From NCBI GenBank assembly GCA_035454085.1, contig DAOTEJ010000002.1:1-64000 (forward strand): a stretch of 64,000 nt of DNA, given 5' to 3'. The DNA is from DAOTEJ01 sp035454085. Its GTDB lineage: Bacteria > Pseudomonadota > Gammaproteobacteria > Burkholderiales > Burkholderiaceae_F. This document shows, one piece after another, positions 25,198 through 35,188 of this stretch (within the stretch, counting starts at the first letter, position 1; each line of letters opens with the position of its first letter). The notes beneath the pieces were generated by a model. It was not told where the DNA came from. It did not search any database and saw only the letters and a list, made by a program, of their open reading frames with translations. Made by a program: the position numbers and the translations under genes.

Positions 25198-26367
25198 TCA
25201 GCCCAGCGCCTGGCGGATCAGCGCGTTCTTCACCGGCCCCAGGCGCTGCACGAGGGAAAACCCGAGACCGCGCATCTGCCCCGCCCAGTCGGACTCGATC
25301 GCGAAGAGCCGCGCCAGCCCGTCGGTGGTGGCGCGCATCAGCGCCACGGGCTCGGCCCGCGAGCGCTCGTAGCGGCGCAGCAGCACCGGGTCGCCCGCGT
25401 CGCGGAAGGGCTCGCGCGCGGCCAGCCCTTCGAGCAGCGCAGCCACGTCTTGCAGCCCGAGGTTCAGGCCCTGGCCCGCCAGCGGATGCACCACGTGCGC
25501 TGCGTCGCCCACCAGCGCGAGCCGCGCGCCGATGAGCCGCTGCACCTTCATCAGCCGCAGCGGGAAGGCCGCCGCCGGGCCGATGCTGGCAAGCTCGCCC
25601 AGCATCGCGCCGCTGCGCACGGTGACGCGCTTGGCGAGCTCGGCCGGCGAGAGCGTCACGAGCTGATCGGCCAGCGCCTGCGGCGCCGACCACACCAGCG
25701 ACACCCGATCGCCCGGCAGCGGCAGCAGGGCCACGATGCCCTCGTGCGTGAACCACTGCCAGGCCACGCCCAGGTGCGCACGCTCGCACGCGAAGTTGGC
25801 CACCACGCCGCTCTGGCCGTAGGGCTTGAGCGTGCTGGCGATGCCCGCCGCCGCGCGCAGCGCGGAGTTCGCGCCGTCGGCACCCACGGCGAGGGACGCG
25901 GCGACCTGGGTGCCATCCGCCAGCGTGAGCACCGCGGCCTGGGCTTCGATGGCCAGGGCATCGAAGTTCGACTCGAAGCGCCGGATCGCGGGCTGGAAGT
26001 CGCAGGCCGCGTCGAGCACGCGCACCAGTTCGCTTTCCTCGGCGATGGTGGCCAGGCGTTCGGTCTGTGCTCCGTAGGCGTCGAAGTCGAGTTCGGCGCC
26101 GGTGTCCGAATACACGCGCATGCGGCTCACCGCCTGGAGACGCGCTGGCGGCACGCGCTGCCACACGCCCAGGCGATCGAGCAGCCTCACCGAGGCCGGC
26201 GACACGGCGTAGATGCGCAGGTCAAAGCCGTCGGTGGCGGGGCGCAACGCGGGCCGCGGCCCGATCAGCGCCACGCGCAGGCCCTGCTGCGCGGCCCCCA
26301 GGGCGGTGGCCAGCCCCGCGGCGCCGCTGCCCACCACCGCAAGATCGAAATCGGGTCGCGAATCCAT
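25198..26367 (-). CDS. Ubiquinone-type FAD-dependent aromatic hydroxylase (UbiH/COQ6 family)
   Basis: A 389-residue flavoprotein monooxygenase. The N-terminal FAD dinucleotide motif is VVGSGAAGLATALGAAQ (about 11-27), the middle motif is VGADGANSALRAAAG (about 160-174) and the C-terminal FAD/ribityl motif is LVGDAAHVVHPLAGQGLNLG (about 280-299), the signature of the UbiH/UbiF/VisC/COQ6 group. It likely hydroxylates a ring position in ubiquinone synthesis; which carbon cannot be told. ATG 26367 gives the standard N-terminus. Confidence 0.85.
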   Translation of the reverse strand: MDSRPDFDLAVVGSGAAGLATALGAAQQGLRVALIGPRPALRPATDGFDLRIYAVSPASVRLLDRLGVWQRVPPARLQAVSRMRVYSDTGAELDFDAYGAQTERLATIAEESELVRVLDAACDFQPAIRRFESNFDALAIEAQAAVLTLADGTQVAASLAVGADGANSALRAAAGIASTLKPYGQSGVVANFACERAHLGVAWQWFTHEGIVALLPLPGDRVSLVWSAPQALADQLVTLSPAELAKRVTVRSGAMLGELASIGPAAAFPLRLMKVQRLIGARLALVGDAAHVVHPLAGQGLNLGLQDVAALLEGLAAREPFRDAGDPVLLRRYERSRAEPVALMRATTDGLARLFAIESDWAGQMRGLGFSLVQRLGPVKNALIRQALG

Positions 26368-26527
26368 GCGCGGCAGTGTATCGCCGCCGCTCGCCGCGGC
26401 CGGGCCACGCACGGCCGCCGCCTCGAGCCATGCGCCCTCGCGCACAGGCCCGGCACCGCCCAGGGACGATGCACTCTTTCGGTATACTGCGGCCCTCGCG
26501 CGATCCGGAACTGCCGGAAAGCGACGG

Positions 26528-26603
26528 GGCCAGGTAGCTCAGTTGGTAGAGCAGCGGATTGAAAATCCGCGTGTCGGCGGTTCGATTCCGTCCCTGGCCA
26601 CCA
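26528..26603 (+). tRNA. tRNA-Phe (GAA)
   Basis: A 76-base cloverleaf with acceptor stem GGCCAGG/CCTGGCC, anticodon loop ATTGAAAAT giving anticodon GAA, T-arm GGTTCGATTCC and an encoded CCA end. A possible -10 box TATACT (26483-26488) with a GC-rich discriminator lies upstream, as is common for stable RNA genes; no good -35 was found. Confidence 0.97.
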
Positions 26604-26611
26604 GAATGCAA

Positions 26612-26645
26612 ACGGCCTGCCGGCAAGTGCCCGCAGGCCGTTTTT
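26612..26645 (+). terminator. Rho-independent terminator after tRNA-Phe
   Basis: ACGGCCTGC (26612-26620) pairs with GCAGGCCGT (26633-26641), nine perfect base pairs, and five T residues follow. It begins nine bases after the tRNA 3' end and also lies just beyond the end of the convergent sulfatase gene. Confidence 0.88.
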
Positions 26646-26657
26646 CTTGCTCCCCTC

Positions 26658-28085
26658 CTACTCCGTCAGCACCAGCTCCTCACCCGGCAGCGCCGGCGGC
26701 AGCTTGAGGCGCTGGCGCAGCGCCTCGAACTCGGTCTGCATGAGTAGCGACTTCTGCTGCATGGCTGCCAATTCGTTGGCGCGCTGGCGTAGCCTGGCCA
26801 CCACCTCGGGGTGCTGGGCGGCGACATTGTTCTTCTCGTACGGGTCATTGGAAAGATCGTAAAGCTCGATCCCCTCGGGCAGGGGCGCGCGCCAGATCAG
26901 CTTCCAATCGCCCTGGCGGATGCCGGCGCGCAGGGCCTCGACGTTGTAGACGATCTCGGTGCGCGGGCTGGGCTTGCCCTCGCTGATGGTGGGCCACACA
27001 TCCATTCCGTCGAGCGGCTTGGTGCGCGCGGTCGAGGCCCCAGCCAGCCGCGCCAGCGTGGGATACATGTCGACCACGTGGATCAGCGCGTCCACCGTGC
27101 TGCCCGGCGCGATGTGCCCGGGCCAGTTGGCGAAGGCCACGACCCGCGTGCCGCCCTCGTAGAGCGAGCCCTTGCCGTCGCGGTAGGGGCCGTTGTCGAC
27201 GGGGATCTTGATCTTCGACATGTCGCCCTCGCCCGCGAACATCGGGTTGTGGGTGCCGCCGTTGTCGCTCTGGAAGACGATCAGCGTGTTGTCGCGCATG
27301 CCGCGAGCGTCGAGCGCAGCCACCACGCGGCCCACTTGCGCGTCGAGTGCGCTGACCATGGCCGCGTAGGCACGCCGGCTGGGGTCGGCGATCTGCGCGT
27401 AGCGCTCCTGGTCGGCCTGCGGCGCCTGGTAGGGCGTGTGCGGCGCGTTGAAGGCCAGATACAAGAAGAGCGGGCGCGCAGGATCGTGCTTCTCGATCAG
27501 CCTCACTGCGTCGTTGCCCAGCAGCGTCGTCGAGTAGCCCTTTTCGCGCACCGGCTTGTTGTCGCGGTACCAGTCGAGCACGCCATGCTGCTCGTGCGTG
27601 AAGTAGTCGATCTCGCCGATCAGCGGTCCGTACTGGTAGTCGAAGCCGCGCTGGCGCGGCCAGTACTTCGGGTCGGCATGGCCCAGGTGCCACTTGCCGA
27701 TGATGGCGGTCTGGTAGCCGGCCTCCTTGAGTGCCTGCGGCAGCAGCCATTCGTCGAGCGCCAGGCCATAGGTGTGCGCCGAGAGGATCACCGCGGTCTG
27801 CAGCCCGTAGCGGAAGGGGTAGCGCCCGGTCATCAGCGCGGCACGCGTGGGCGTGCACATCGGCTGGGCGTAGAACTGCTCGAGCCGCGCGCCACCGCGC
27901 GCCAGGGCGTCGAGGTTGGGCGTGCGGATGTCCGACCCGTGAAAGCCCACGTCCTTCCAGCCGAGGTCGTCGGCAACGATGTAGACGATATTGGGCCTGA
28001 CGGGCGCCGCGTGCGCCGCCGACACCGCTGCAAGGGCACCTACGCCGAGGGCGGTCAGAGTCTTTTTCAGGACACGAAACATCAT
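26658..28085 (-). CDS. Arylsulfatase-type sulfatase, exported
   Basis: A 475-residue alkaline-phosphatase-superfamily sulfatase. A signal peptide (to about residue 26, AAHAA) is followed by NIVYIVADDLGW with the metal-binding Asp39/Asp40. The sulfatase signature PMCTPTRAALMTGRYPFRYG has Cys77-x-Pro-x-Arg81, so the cysteine should be oxidised to formylglycine. Other family points are IIGKWHLGH, FNAPHTPY and QSDNGGTHNP. It would hydrolyse sulfate esters in the periplasm; the substrate is unknown. No formylglycine-generating enzyme is in the window. Confidence 0.92.
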   Translation of the reverse strand: MMFRVLKKTLTALGVGALAAVSAAHAAPVRPNIVYIVADDLGWKDVGFHGSDIRTPNLDALARGGARLEQFYAQPMCTPTRAALMTGRYPFRYGLQTAVILSAHTYGLALDEWLLPQALKEAGYQTAIIGKWHLGHADPKYWPRQRGFDYQYGPLIGEIDYFTHEQHGVLDWYRDNKPVREKGYSTTLLGNDAVRLIEKHDPARPLFLYLAFNAPHTPYQAPQADQERYAQIADPSRRAYAAMVSALDAQVGRVVAALDARGMRDNTLIVFQSDNGGTHNPMFAGEGDMSKIKIPVDNGPYRDGKGSLYEGGTRVVAFANWPGHIAPGSTVDALIHVVDMYPTLARLAGASTARTKPLDGMDVWPTISEGKPSPRTEIVYNVEALRAGIRQGDWKLIWRAPLPEGIELYDLSNDPYEKNNVAAQHPEVVARLRQRANELAAMQQKSLLMQTEFEALRQRLKLPPALPGEELVLTE

Positions 28086-28273
28086 GTCGGCACCGTGCGC
28101 AGTCGCTCGAGGTGCGCGAGGTTAGCGCAGGCTGCGGTTCGTGCATCGGGCGACCTGGACGGCAGCCAGTCAACACGGCGGGCGCGCCGACCCCTAGAAT
28201 CGGTTGCGATGCTGCTGCTTTAGGGCCAAGTCGATCGACGCTGCCCTCCACCCACCGTCAGGAGACTCGAACC

Positions 28274-28927
28274 ATGAAGCGAATTCTGGGAGCTCTGTGC
28301 CTGGCCGGCGCCGCCGCCGTCCTCACGGGCTGCGCCACCCCTGCCACGATCCTCGAAGCGCAATGGGTCAACCCGCAGGCGGCGGCCAAGGGCCCGGTCA
28401 ACAACGTGATGGTCATGTCGGTCACGCGCGACACGACCAACCGGCGCCTGTTCGAAGACCAGATGGTCGCGGCGCTGCAGGCCCGCGGGGTGAAGGCCGT
28501 TCCGTCGTACAAGTTCATCGCCGACGAAGGCCCCGTCGAGGAACCCCGACTGCGCAAGGCGGTGGCCGACGCGGGCGTGACCTACGTGATGCTCACCCGC
28601 GTGGTCAACGTGCAGCAGCAGATCAACGTGACTCCTGGGGTCGTCCGGCCCGTAGGCCCGTGGCCCGGCATGGGCTGGGGCGGCTTCTACGGCTTCTACA
28701 GTGGCATGTGGGCGGCGAGCTACAGCATCCCGCCCACCGTGACCACCACCCAGGACGTGAGCTCCGACACGCGCCTGTTCAACCTGATGAGCGGCGAGGT
28801 GCTGTGGTCCGCCGCCACCACGACGAGCACGGGCTTCGACTCGGTGCAGCAGATCATCACCCAGTTCGTGAGCCTGATCGTCACCACCCTGGGCAAGGAC
28901 GGACTGCTGCCTCCGGCAAAGGGCTAG
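28274..28927 (+). CDS. Conserved hypothetical lipoprotein
   Basis: A 217-residue protein with a lipoprotein signal peptide and lipobox LTGCA (Cys at about 18). The mature part has no motif I can name; there is a Gly/Trp/Tyr-rich stretch (GPWPGMGWGGFYGFYSGMW, about 134-152) and a C-terminal region with Thr-rich strands (SDTRLFNLMSGEVLWSAATT). It is likely anchored in the outer membrane. A TAGAAT sequence at 28195-28200 could be its -10 box. Its end overlaps the convergent next gene by four bases. Confidence 0.75.
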   Translation: MKRILGALCLAGAAAVLTGCATPATILEAQWVNPQAAAKGPVNNVMVMSVTRDTTNRRLFEDQMVAALQARGVKAVPSYKFIADEGPVEEPRLRKAVADAGVTYVMLTRVVNVQQQINVTPGVVRPVGPWPGMGWGGFYGFYSGMWAASYSIPPTVTTTQDVSSDTRLFNLMSGEVLWSAATTTSTGFDSVQQIITQFVSLIVTTLGKDGLLPPAKG

Positions 28928-29430
28928 CGGCGCGGCGGGGGGTTGAGGTCGACGAGGGCCCCGGCCACCCGCACGCAGTCCTGCACGTGCCGGTCGCCGA
29001 GGATCTTGATCGCGGTGAATGACAAGGTGGCGGCGACCACCTGCCCCGCCACCGGCACCCAGCGCGTCGCCTGTTTGGCGGTGAGCCTCACCCCCACGAG
29101 CTTGAGGCCGGCCACCACCGCCTCGCGGGTGAGCACGCGCCCCACCAGGGTGGGGCCGGCCAGCGTGATGGCGCGAAACACCAGCGCCCGGGCCTTGGGC
29201 GACAAGCGCTCGATCTGCGCGGGCGTGAGGCCAAACTCCGTGTTGATGTCCTCGACCAGCGACATGTACAGGCCGATGTCCACGGCGATGTCCAGCCCCG
29301 GCACCGGCACCACTGAGGCGCCCGCCGACACGAGGGCGCGGCGCGTCACGATCTTGTGGGCGCGCCGGGCCGCGGCGTGCACGTCGTGCGGTGCGGTGGG
29401 AATCACGGTCGGGGCAGGAAGGGTTTCCAT
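28924..29430 (-). CDS. DUF697-like small membrane-associated protein
   Basis: A 168-residue protein. The segment [18 protein letters not shown] (about 38-55) followed by [19 protein letters not shown] resembles the DUF697/YcjF hydrophobic hairpin. Another amphipathic or membrane helix is at about 118-145. DUF697 proteins are often linked to GTPases or stress; no partner is here. ATG 29430 begins METLPAP; the upstream extension is unlikely. Function unknown. Confidence 0.65.
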   Translation of the reverse strand: METLPAPTVIPTAPHDVHAAARRAHKIVTRRALVSAGASVVPVPGLDIAVDIGLYMSLVEDINTEFGLTPAQIERLSPKARALVFRAITLAGPTLVGRVLTREAVVAGLKLVGVRLTAKQATRWVPVAGQVVAATLSFTAIKILGDRHVQDCVRVAGALVDLNPPPRR

Positions 29431-29574
29431 GAGTGCGCGCTGGCTGGGCTGGCCCGCAGATGGGGGCGCGAGCGCGGTGGCGCAAGAGACCCAGGTCAAG
29501 GCCCCAGGGGCCTGCGCCGATATACTTCACGACCGCCCCGACTCCGGGACCGGATCCGGCCACCGTCCTCACGC

Positions 29575-30864
29575 ATGCACCTGCTGACCCTGGGATTGAA
29601 CCACACGACCGCGCCGCTCGCCGTGCGCGAGCGCGTGGCCTTCGTGCCCGAGGAGGTCGGCGGCACGATCGCCCAACTGCGCGAGCGCCTGCGCGGCGCC
29701 GACGGCGGGGCGCTGTCCGAGGCGGCCATCGTCTCGACCTGCAACCGCACCGAGTTCTACTGCGCGGTGCAGGAACCCGAGCGCGCCCGCGAGGCGCTGC
29801 AGACCTTCCTGGCCCGCGAGAAGCAGGTCGACCTGTCGGAGCTGCAGCACCACAGCTACGTGCTGCCGCACGCCAGCGCGGTGCGCCACGCCTTCCGCGT
29901 GGCCAGCGGGCTCGATTCCATGGTGCTGGGCGAGCCGCAGATCCTGGGCCAGATGAAGCAGGCCGAACGCCTGGCGCGCGGCGCCGGCGGCCTGGGCCTG
30001 CTGCTCAATCACCTGTTCCAGCGCACCTTTGCCGTGGCCAAGGAAGTGCGCAGCACCACCGAGATCGGCGCGCACTCGGTGTCGATGGCCGCCGCCGCGG
30101 TGCGCATGGCGCAGCGCATCTTCGGCGACCTGGGCGGCGAGTCGGTGCTGTTCGTGGGCGCGGGCGAGATGATCGAGCTGTGTGCCACGCACTTTGCCGC
30201 GCAGCGCCCGCGCAGCCTGACCGTGGCCAACCGCACCGTGGAGCGGGCCGAGGCCCTGGCCCACCGCTTCCACGCGCACGCCATGCGCCTGGGCGAGCTG
30301 CCCGAGGCACTGCACCGCTTCGACATCATCGTCTCGTGCACGGCGAGTTCGCTGCCCATCATCGGCCTGGGCATGGTCGAGCGCGCGATCCGCAGCCGCC
30401 GCCACAAGCCCATCTTCATCGTCGACCTGGCCGTGCCGCGCGACGTGGAGCCCGAGGTGGCGCGGCTCGACGACGTGTACGTGTACACCGTCGACGACCT
30501 TGGTCGCGTGGTGCAAAGCGGCGTCGAGGGGCGCCAGGCGGCGGTGTCGCAGGCCGAGGCGATCATCGAGTCGCGCGTGCGCGACTTCGAGTCCTGGCTC
30601 AATGCGCGCGCCGCCGTGCCCCTGATCCAGGGTCTGCGCGAGCGCGCCGACCAGTTGCGCGGCGTCGAGCTCGAACGCGCGCGGCGCCAGCTCGCGCGCG
30701 GCGAATCGCCCGAGGCGGTGCTCGAGGCCCTGGCCCACGCGCTGACCGCCAAGTTCCTGCACGACCCCATGGCCGCGCTGCGCAACTCCGAGGTCGACGA
30801 CCCGGCCGAGCGCGCCCAGATCGCGGCGCTGCTGGCGCGCTTCTACCACCCCACCGAGCGTTAG
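29575..30864 (+). CDS. hemA: Glutamyl-tRNA reductase
   Basis: A 429-residue enzyme that makes glutamate-1-semialdehyde from Glu-tRNA, the first step of tetrapyrrole synthesis. The nucleophilic cysteine is in [10 protein letters not shown] (about 49-58), the [15 protein letters not shown] signature (about 105-119) is intact, then an NADPH Rossmann domain ([12 protein letters not shown], about 191-202) and the C-terminal dimerisation helix. A TATACT at 29521-29526 may be the -10 box. It heads the hemA-prfA-prmC-grxD-ubiX series. Confidence 0.95.
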   Translation: MHLLTLGLNHTTAPLAVRERVAFVPEEVGGTIAQLRERLRGADGGALSEAAIVSTCNRTEFYCAVQEPERAREALQTFLAREKQVDLSELQHHSYVLPHASAVRHAFRVASGLDSMVLGEPQILGQMKQAERLARGAGGLGLLLNHLFQRTFAVAKEVRSTTEIGAHSVSMAAAAVRMAQRIFGDLGGESVLFVGAGEMIELCATHFAAQRPRSLTVANRTVERAEALAHRFHAHAMRLGELPEALHRFDIIVSCTASSLPIIGLGMVERAIRSRRHKPIFIVDLAVPRDVEPEVARLDDVYVYTVDDLGRVVQSGVEGRQAAVSQAEAIIESRVRDFESWLNARAAVPLIQGLRERADQLRGVELERARRQLARGESPEAVLEALAHALTAKFLHDPMAALRNSEVDDPAERAQIAALLARFYHPTER

Positions 30865-31062
30865 CGGCGCCATGGTCCGACCCGCCCGGGTCGCCATGGA
30901 CGGGGCATCTGCCCGCCCCGCCGCGCCGCGACCCTTCCTCGACCCTGCCCGACACGCGCCGTGCGCTGCGCACTCGGTGCGCATGCCGCATCCCGCGCGC
31001 CGCGCCTCCTCATCACCCACCGCACCCGCGGGCAGTCGCCGCACCCCTGCGGCCAGAAAGCC

Positions 31063-32142
31063 ATGAAAGATTCAATGCGTTCCAAGCTCGGCCAGCTCGC
31101 CCGCCGGCTCGAGGAGATCGACGTGACGCTCGCCGCGCCCGACGCCGCGGGCGACATGAACCGCTTTCGCGCGCTGTCGCGCGAGCGCTCCGAGATTGAG
31201 CCGGTGGTGCTGAAGATGCGCGAGTTCGACGCCGCCGAGGCCGATCTGGCCACCGCGCAGGAGCTGCTCGCCGACCCCGAGATGAAGGACTTTGCCGGCG
31301 ACGAGGTCACCGCCGCGCAGGCGCGCATCACGGCGCTCGAGGAGGAGCTGCGCGTGCTGCTGCTGCCGCGCGACCCCAACGACGAGCGCAACATCTTTCT
31401 CGAGGTGCGCGCCGGCACGGGCGGTGACGAGTCCGCGCTGTTCGCCGGCGACCTGCTGCGCATGTACCTGCGCTACGCCGAGCGCCAGCGCTGGGGCACC
31501 GAGATCGTCTCGGCCAGCGAGAGCGACCTGGGCGGCTACAAGGAGGCGATCGTGCGCATCGAGGGCCAGGGCGCGTACTCGCGGCTCAAATTCGAGTCCG
31601 GCGGCCACCGCGTGCAGCGCGTGCCCGAGACCGAAGCGCAGGGCCGCATCCACACCTCGGCCTGCACCGTGGCCGTGCTGCCCGAGGCCGAGGAGATCGA
31701 CGCGGTGAAGATCGATCCTTCCGAGCTGCGCATCGACGTGTTCCGCGCCTCGGGCGCGGGCGGCCAGCACGTGCAGAAGACCGAGAGCGCGGTGCGCCTG
31801 ACCCACCTGCCCACCGGCATCGTGGTCGAGTGCCAGGACGAGCGCAGCCAGCACAAGAACAAGGAACGCGCGATGAGCGTCCTGGCCGCGCGCATCCACG
31901 CCGCGCAGGTGGCCGCGCAGCAGGCGGCGCAGGCCAGCACGCGCAAGAGCCTGATCGGCTCGGGCGACCGCAGCGAGCGCATCCGCACCTACAACTTCCC
32001 GCAGGGGCGGGTGACGGATCACCGCATCAACCTCACGCTCTACAAGATCGACGCGATCATGGACGGCGACCTCGGCGAGCTGATCGGTGCGCTCACCGCC
32101 GAGCACCAGGCCGAGCTGCTCGCGGCGCTGGGCGAGGCGTGA
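31063..32142 (+). CDS. prfA: Peptide chain release factor 1
   Basis: A 359-residue release factor that reads UAA and UAG. The stop-codon tripeptide is Pro-Glu-Thr in [15 protein letters not shown] and the GGQ peptidyl-hydrolysis motif is in [17 protein letters not shown]. The full RF1 length and both domains are present. ATG 31063 is preferred; ATG 31075 is also in frame. About 200 bases separate it from hemA. Its stop overlaps the GTG start of prmC, whose product methylates the GGQ glutamine. Confidence 0.96.
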   Translation: MKDSMRSKLGQLARRLEEIDVTLAAPDAAGDMNRFRALSRERSEIEPVVLKMREFDAAEADLATAQELLADPEMKDFAGDEVTAAQARITALEEELRVLLLPRDPNDERNIFLEVRAGTGGDESALFAGDLLRMYLRYAERQRWGTEIVSASESDLGGYKEAIVRIEGQGAYSRLKFESGGHRVQRVPETEAQGRIHTSACTVAVLPEAEEIDAVKIDPSELRIDVFRASGAGGQHVQKTESAVRLTHLPTGIVVECQDERSQHKNKERAMSVLAARIHAAQVAAQQAAQASTRKSLIGSGDRSERIRTYNFPQGRVTDHRINLTLYKIDAIMDGDLGELIGALTAEHQAELLAALGEA

Positions 32143-32981
32143 GCGCAGGGCTCGGCGCGGGCGCGCCAAGACGCAGCGCGGGCGAATTGCTCGCCGCGAG
32201 CGGCCTGCCGCCCGCCGAGGCGCGCAGCCTGCTGGCGCACGCCAGCGGCACGCGGCGCGAGGCGCTGGTGGCCTTTCCCGAGCGCGCGGTGGACGAGGCA
32301 GCGGCGCAGCGCTTCGCGGCACTGGCGCAGCGGCGCCGCGCCGGTGAGCCCGTGGCTTATCTGCTGGGCATGCGCGAGTTCCTGGGCCGCGACTTCGAGG
32401 TCAACCCGGCAGTGCTGGTGCCGCGACCCGAAACTGAACTGCTGGTCGAGCTGGGGCTGGGCTGGATCGCCGGGCGGCCGGCACCGCGCGTGGTGGATCT
32501 GGGCACGGGCTCGGGCTGCATCGCGGTGAGCTTCGCGCTCGCCCGGCCGGATGCGCAGGTCACCGGCACGGATCTGAGCGCCGCGGCCCTGGCCGTGGCG
32601 GGCCGCAATGCCGCGCGCCTGGGCGCGCCGGTGCGCTGGCGCGAGGGCGCCTGGTACGCGGCGCTCGAGCCCGACGAACGCTTCGAGCTGATCGTCGCCA
32701 ACCCGCCCTACGTGGCGGCGGGTGACCCGCACCTGGCGGCGCTGCGCTTCGAGCCGCAGGGCGCGCTGACCGACGACGCCGATGGCCTCGCCTGCCTGCG
32801 CACGCTGGCCGCGGGCGCGCCGCAGCACCTGGCGCCCGGCGGCTGGGTCGCGCTGGAGCATGGCTACGACCAAGGCGCCGCCGTGCGCTGGCTGCTGGCC
32901 GAGGCCGGGCTGCTCGAGGCGGCCACCTGGCGCGATCTGGCGGGGCACGAGCGCGTGAGCGCGGCGCGCGCACCGGGCTGA
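32139..32981 (+). CDS. prmC: Release factor glutamine N5-methyltransferase
   Basis: A 280-residue SAM enzyme that methylates the GGQ glutamine of release factors. It has the N-terminal helical domain, [21 protein letters not shown] (around residues 84-104), SAM motif [17 protein letters not shown] (about 118-134) and the catalytic NPPY in [10 protein letters not shown] (about 185-194). The GTG start overlaps the prfA stop by four bases (GTGA), supporting translational coupling with its substrate gene. Confidence 0.95.
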   Translation: MSAGLGAGAPRRSAGELLAASGLPPAEARSLLAHASGTRREALVAFPERAVDEAAAQRFAALAQRRRAGEPVAYLLGMREFLGRDFEVNPAVLVPRPETELLVELGLGWIAGRPAPRVVDLGTGSGCIAVSFALARPDAQVTGTDLSAAALAVAGRNAARLGAPVRWREGAWYAALEPDERFELIVANPPYVAAGDPHLAALRFEPQGALTDDADGLACLRTLAAGAPQHLAPGGWVALEHGYDQGAAVRWLLAEAGLLEAATWRDLAGHERVSAARAPG

Positions 32982-33124
32982 ACCGCGGACGACCGGCCAG
33001 GGCGCAGGGGGCGAGCCCGTGGAGCACCGCTGCGGCGGCATCGCCGCTGGGGAAGTCCACGGTTTGACGCTGCCGCACCTCGCTTCCTACACTGCCCCTC
33101 CCCTTTCCCACCAGGCACCACGAC

Positions 33125-33445
33125 ATGGAAGTTCAGGAATTCATCCGCGAGACCGTGACCAAGAATCCGGTTGTGCTCTTCATGAAGGGCACGGCGCAGT
33201 TCCCGCAGTGCGGCTTCTCGGGACGCGCGATCCAGGTCCTGCGCCAGGCCGGCGTGCAAAACGTGGTGACGGTGAACGTGCTCGAGGACGAGTCCGTGCG
33301 CCAGGGCATCAAGGAGTTCGCCAACTGGCCCACCATCCCGCAGCTCTACGTGAACGGCGAGTTCGTGGGCGGCTCGGACATCATCATGGAGATGTTCCAG
33401 AGCGGCGAACTGCAGCAGATGCTCAAGGACGCCAAGGTCGTCTGA
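33125..33445 (+). CDS. grxD: Monothiol glutaredoxin
   Basis: A 106-residue Grx4-type protein with the CGFS active site in AQFPQCGFSG (about 25-34), plus the glutathione-binding WPTIPQLYVNGEFVGGSDI stretch (about 68-86). Such proteins carry [2Fe-2S] clusters and work with BolA proteins; a BolA-like gene is present elsewhere in this window. It lies 143 bases after prmC and three bases before ubiX. Confidence 0.95.
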   Translation: MEVQEFIRETVTKNPVVLFMKGTAQFPQCGFSGRAIQVLRQAGVQNVVTVNVLEDESVRQGIKEFANWPTIPQLYVNGEFVGGSDIIMEMFQSGELQQMLKDAKVV

Positions 33446-33447
33446 GC

Positions 33448-34038
33448 ATGACGGCCGCCACGCCCCGGCGGCTGATCGTCGCCATCACCGGCGCCTCGGG
33501 TGCGGCCTATGGCGTGCGTCTGCTGGACCGAGTGCGCGCCGCGGGCAGCATCGAGACCCACCTGCTGATCTCCGGCGCCGGGGTGATGAACCTTGCCCAG
33601 GAGCTGGAGCTCACCCGAGCCCAGGTGGAGGCTCGCGCCGACGTGGTGCACCGGGTGGGCGACGTGGGGGCGGCGATCGCCTCGGGCTCGTTTCAGTGCC
33701 TGGGCATGGTGGTGGCGCCCTGCTCGATCCGCACCCTCGCTGCGGTAGCGCACGGGCTGTCGGACAACCTGATCACCCGCGCCGCGGATGTCACCCTCAA
33801 GGAGCGCCGCCGCCTGGTGCTGATGGTGCGCGAGACGCCGCTCAACCTCGCGCACATCCGCGCGATGGAGGCGGTCACACTCATGGGCGGCATCGTGTTC
33901 CCGCCCGTGCCTGCGCTCTACCACCGGCCGGAGTCGATCGAGGCGATGATCGATCACAGCGTGGACCGCGTGCTCGACCTGCTGGGCATCGACGCCGGCC
34001 CCGCGCCGCGCTGGACGGGGATGCGGGGCGAAGGCTGA
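33448..34038 (+). CDS. ubiX: Flavin prenyltransferase UbiX
   Basis: A 196-residue enzyme that makes the prenylated FMN used by the decarboxylase UbiD in ubiquinone synthesis. The FMN-binding N-terminus LIVAITGASGAAYGVRLLD (about 9-27), the MVVAPCSIRTLAAVAHGL segment and the VLMVRETPLNLAHIRAM stretch (about 127-143) are the family's features. The start is two bases after the grxD stop. A palindromic terminator follows the stop codon by 17 bases. UbiD is not in the window. Confidence 0.95.
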   Translation: MTAATPRRLIVAITGASGAAYGVRLLDRVRAAGSIETHLLISGAGVMNLAQELELTRAQVEARADVVHRVGDVGAAIASGSFQCLGMVVAPCSIRTLAAVAHGLSDNLITRAADVTLKERRRLVLMVRETPLNLAHIRAMEAVTLMGGIVFPPVPALYHRPESIEAMIDHSVDRVLDLLGIDAGPAPRWTGMRGEG

Positions 34039-34055
34039 GTCGGATCACGCTCAAG

Positions 34056-34080
34056 AAAAACGGCCCCGCGGGGCCGTTTT
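34056..34080. terminator. Bidirectional terminator between ubiX and the PEP-CTERM gene
   Basis: AAAACGGCCCCGCGGGGCCGTTTT forms a perfect stem with A runs on one side and T runs on the other, so it can stop transcription from both the rightward ubiX series and the leftward PEP-CTERM gene. Confidence 0.9.
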
Positions 34081-34099
34081 CTCTTGCTGCACCAGCAAC

Positions 34100-34966
34100 C
34101 TAGCGGCGACGGATCCTTGCCAGACCCAGCAGGCCGCCGGCCAGCAGCAGCAAGGTGCCGGGCTCGGGCACCTTGGAGCCGCCGCCGGGCACGTCGATCG
34201 GCTTGTAGGTGTCCTCGAAGGTGAAGTTGATGATGTCGTGGAAGCCGCCCGCTGCCCCGGTGCCAGAAGTGAAGCCTATGAACGCGCTGGTCGATCCCAA
34301 CACGCCGGTCAGGTCCACGGCCCGAGTCAGGAAGGGCGAGGCGGGCCGCGCGTTCGTCGTCGCGAGGCGCAGTTCGACCACGTCGGTGGCGCCGTTGTAG
34401 TCGACCCAGGCGTACCAGTCAGAGCCGTTGTTCATGCGCGTGGCGACCGTAGCGGTCGGGCCGTTGAAGGCGCCGCCGATGTCGATGCCCACATGATTGC
34501 CGTTGGGGTCGTTGAAACCGCCACCGTTGTCCCAGGTGTCGAACTCGACGCCGACACTGTTGGCCAGGCCCTGATAGCCGATCCCTCCGCCACCGCCGCC
34601 GGCGGTGCTGGACACGGTCTGAACGACAAACACGATGCCGTCGGCCCCGATGCCGTCACCGTCGCTGATGCCCAGCGGATTGCTGATGCGGAAGGTGAAG
34701 GCCGCACTGAACGACACGTCGGACGCGAGGCTGATCGGCGCGTTGATGAAGGCGCTGCCGCTCTGGCTGAGATTGTTGGTCAGGCGCAGCACCTTGCGGC
34801 CCACGCTGTCGGTCACCGGGTCGGTGATCGACGCGGTCGCGCCGTTTTGCTGCCAGGCCGACAGATCGGAGAAGTCGGCGAAGTTGTAGGTTGTGGCGCC
34901 GGCGGCGCCCGAGGCCGCGACGAGGCCAATCGCGACGGCCACGGCCCGGAAGTGTGCTTGCTTCAT
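34100..34966 (-). CDS. PEP-CTERM protein with L-type lectin-like domain
   Basis: A 288-residue exported protein. It has a signal peptide (MKQAHFRAVAVAIGLVAAS, cleavage near AGA), a beta-sandwich with the L-type lectin pattern (DGIGADGIVFVVQ, VGVEFDTWDNGG, GNHVGIDIGG, SDWYAWVDYNG), and a C-terminal sorting tag VPEPGTLLLLAGGLLGLARIRRR with PEP, membrane helix and basic end. PEP-CTERM proteins are processed by an exosortase and go to the cell surface or matrix. ATG 34966 has a good GGGGAG. No exosortase gene is in the window. Confidence 0.9.
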   Translation of the reverse strand: MKQAHFRAVAVAIGLVAASGAAGATTYNFADFSDLSAWQQNGATASITDPVTDSVGRKVLRLTNNLSQSGSAFINAPISLASDVSFSAAFTFRISNPLGISDGDGIGADGIVFVVQTVSSTAGGGGGGIGYQGLANSVGVEFDTWDNGGGFNDPNGNHVGIDIGGAFNGPTATVATRMNNGSDWYAWVDYNGATDVVELRLATTNARPASPFLTRAVDLTGVLGSTSAFIGFTSGTGAAGGFHDIINFTFEDTYKPIDVPGGGSKVPEPGTLLLLAGGLLGLARIRRR

Positions 34967-35188
34967 GTGCTCTCCCCTGTTGGCTGATGCCCAGCACTGA
35001 GAGTCAAGCAAATGCCGTGCAAGCCCACTGGGCCGGGGAAATCCACATGTAAATCATGGCATTGCGGCGCACGGCCGAAAGGTCGGAGGCGGCGGTGTAA
35101 AGCGATCCGACAGCATCCTCAAAGCAGTGGCACCGTCGGCCTGTCCACCACGGCACACCGCCGACCACGGGCAGACCGCGCCAGCCTG

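Noticed and set aside
34967..35188. Possible sigma-54 promoter upstream of the PEP-CTERM gene
   Set aside because: GG and GC elements are present but their spacing (12 bases) does not fit the -24/-12 consensus.
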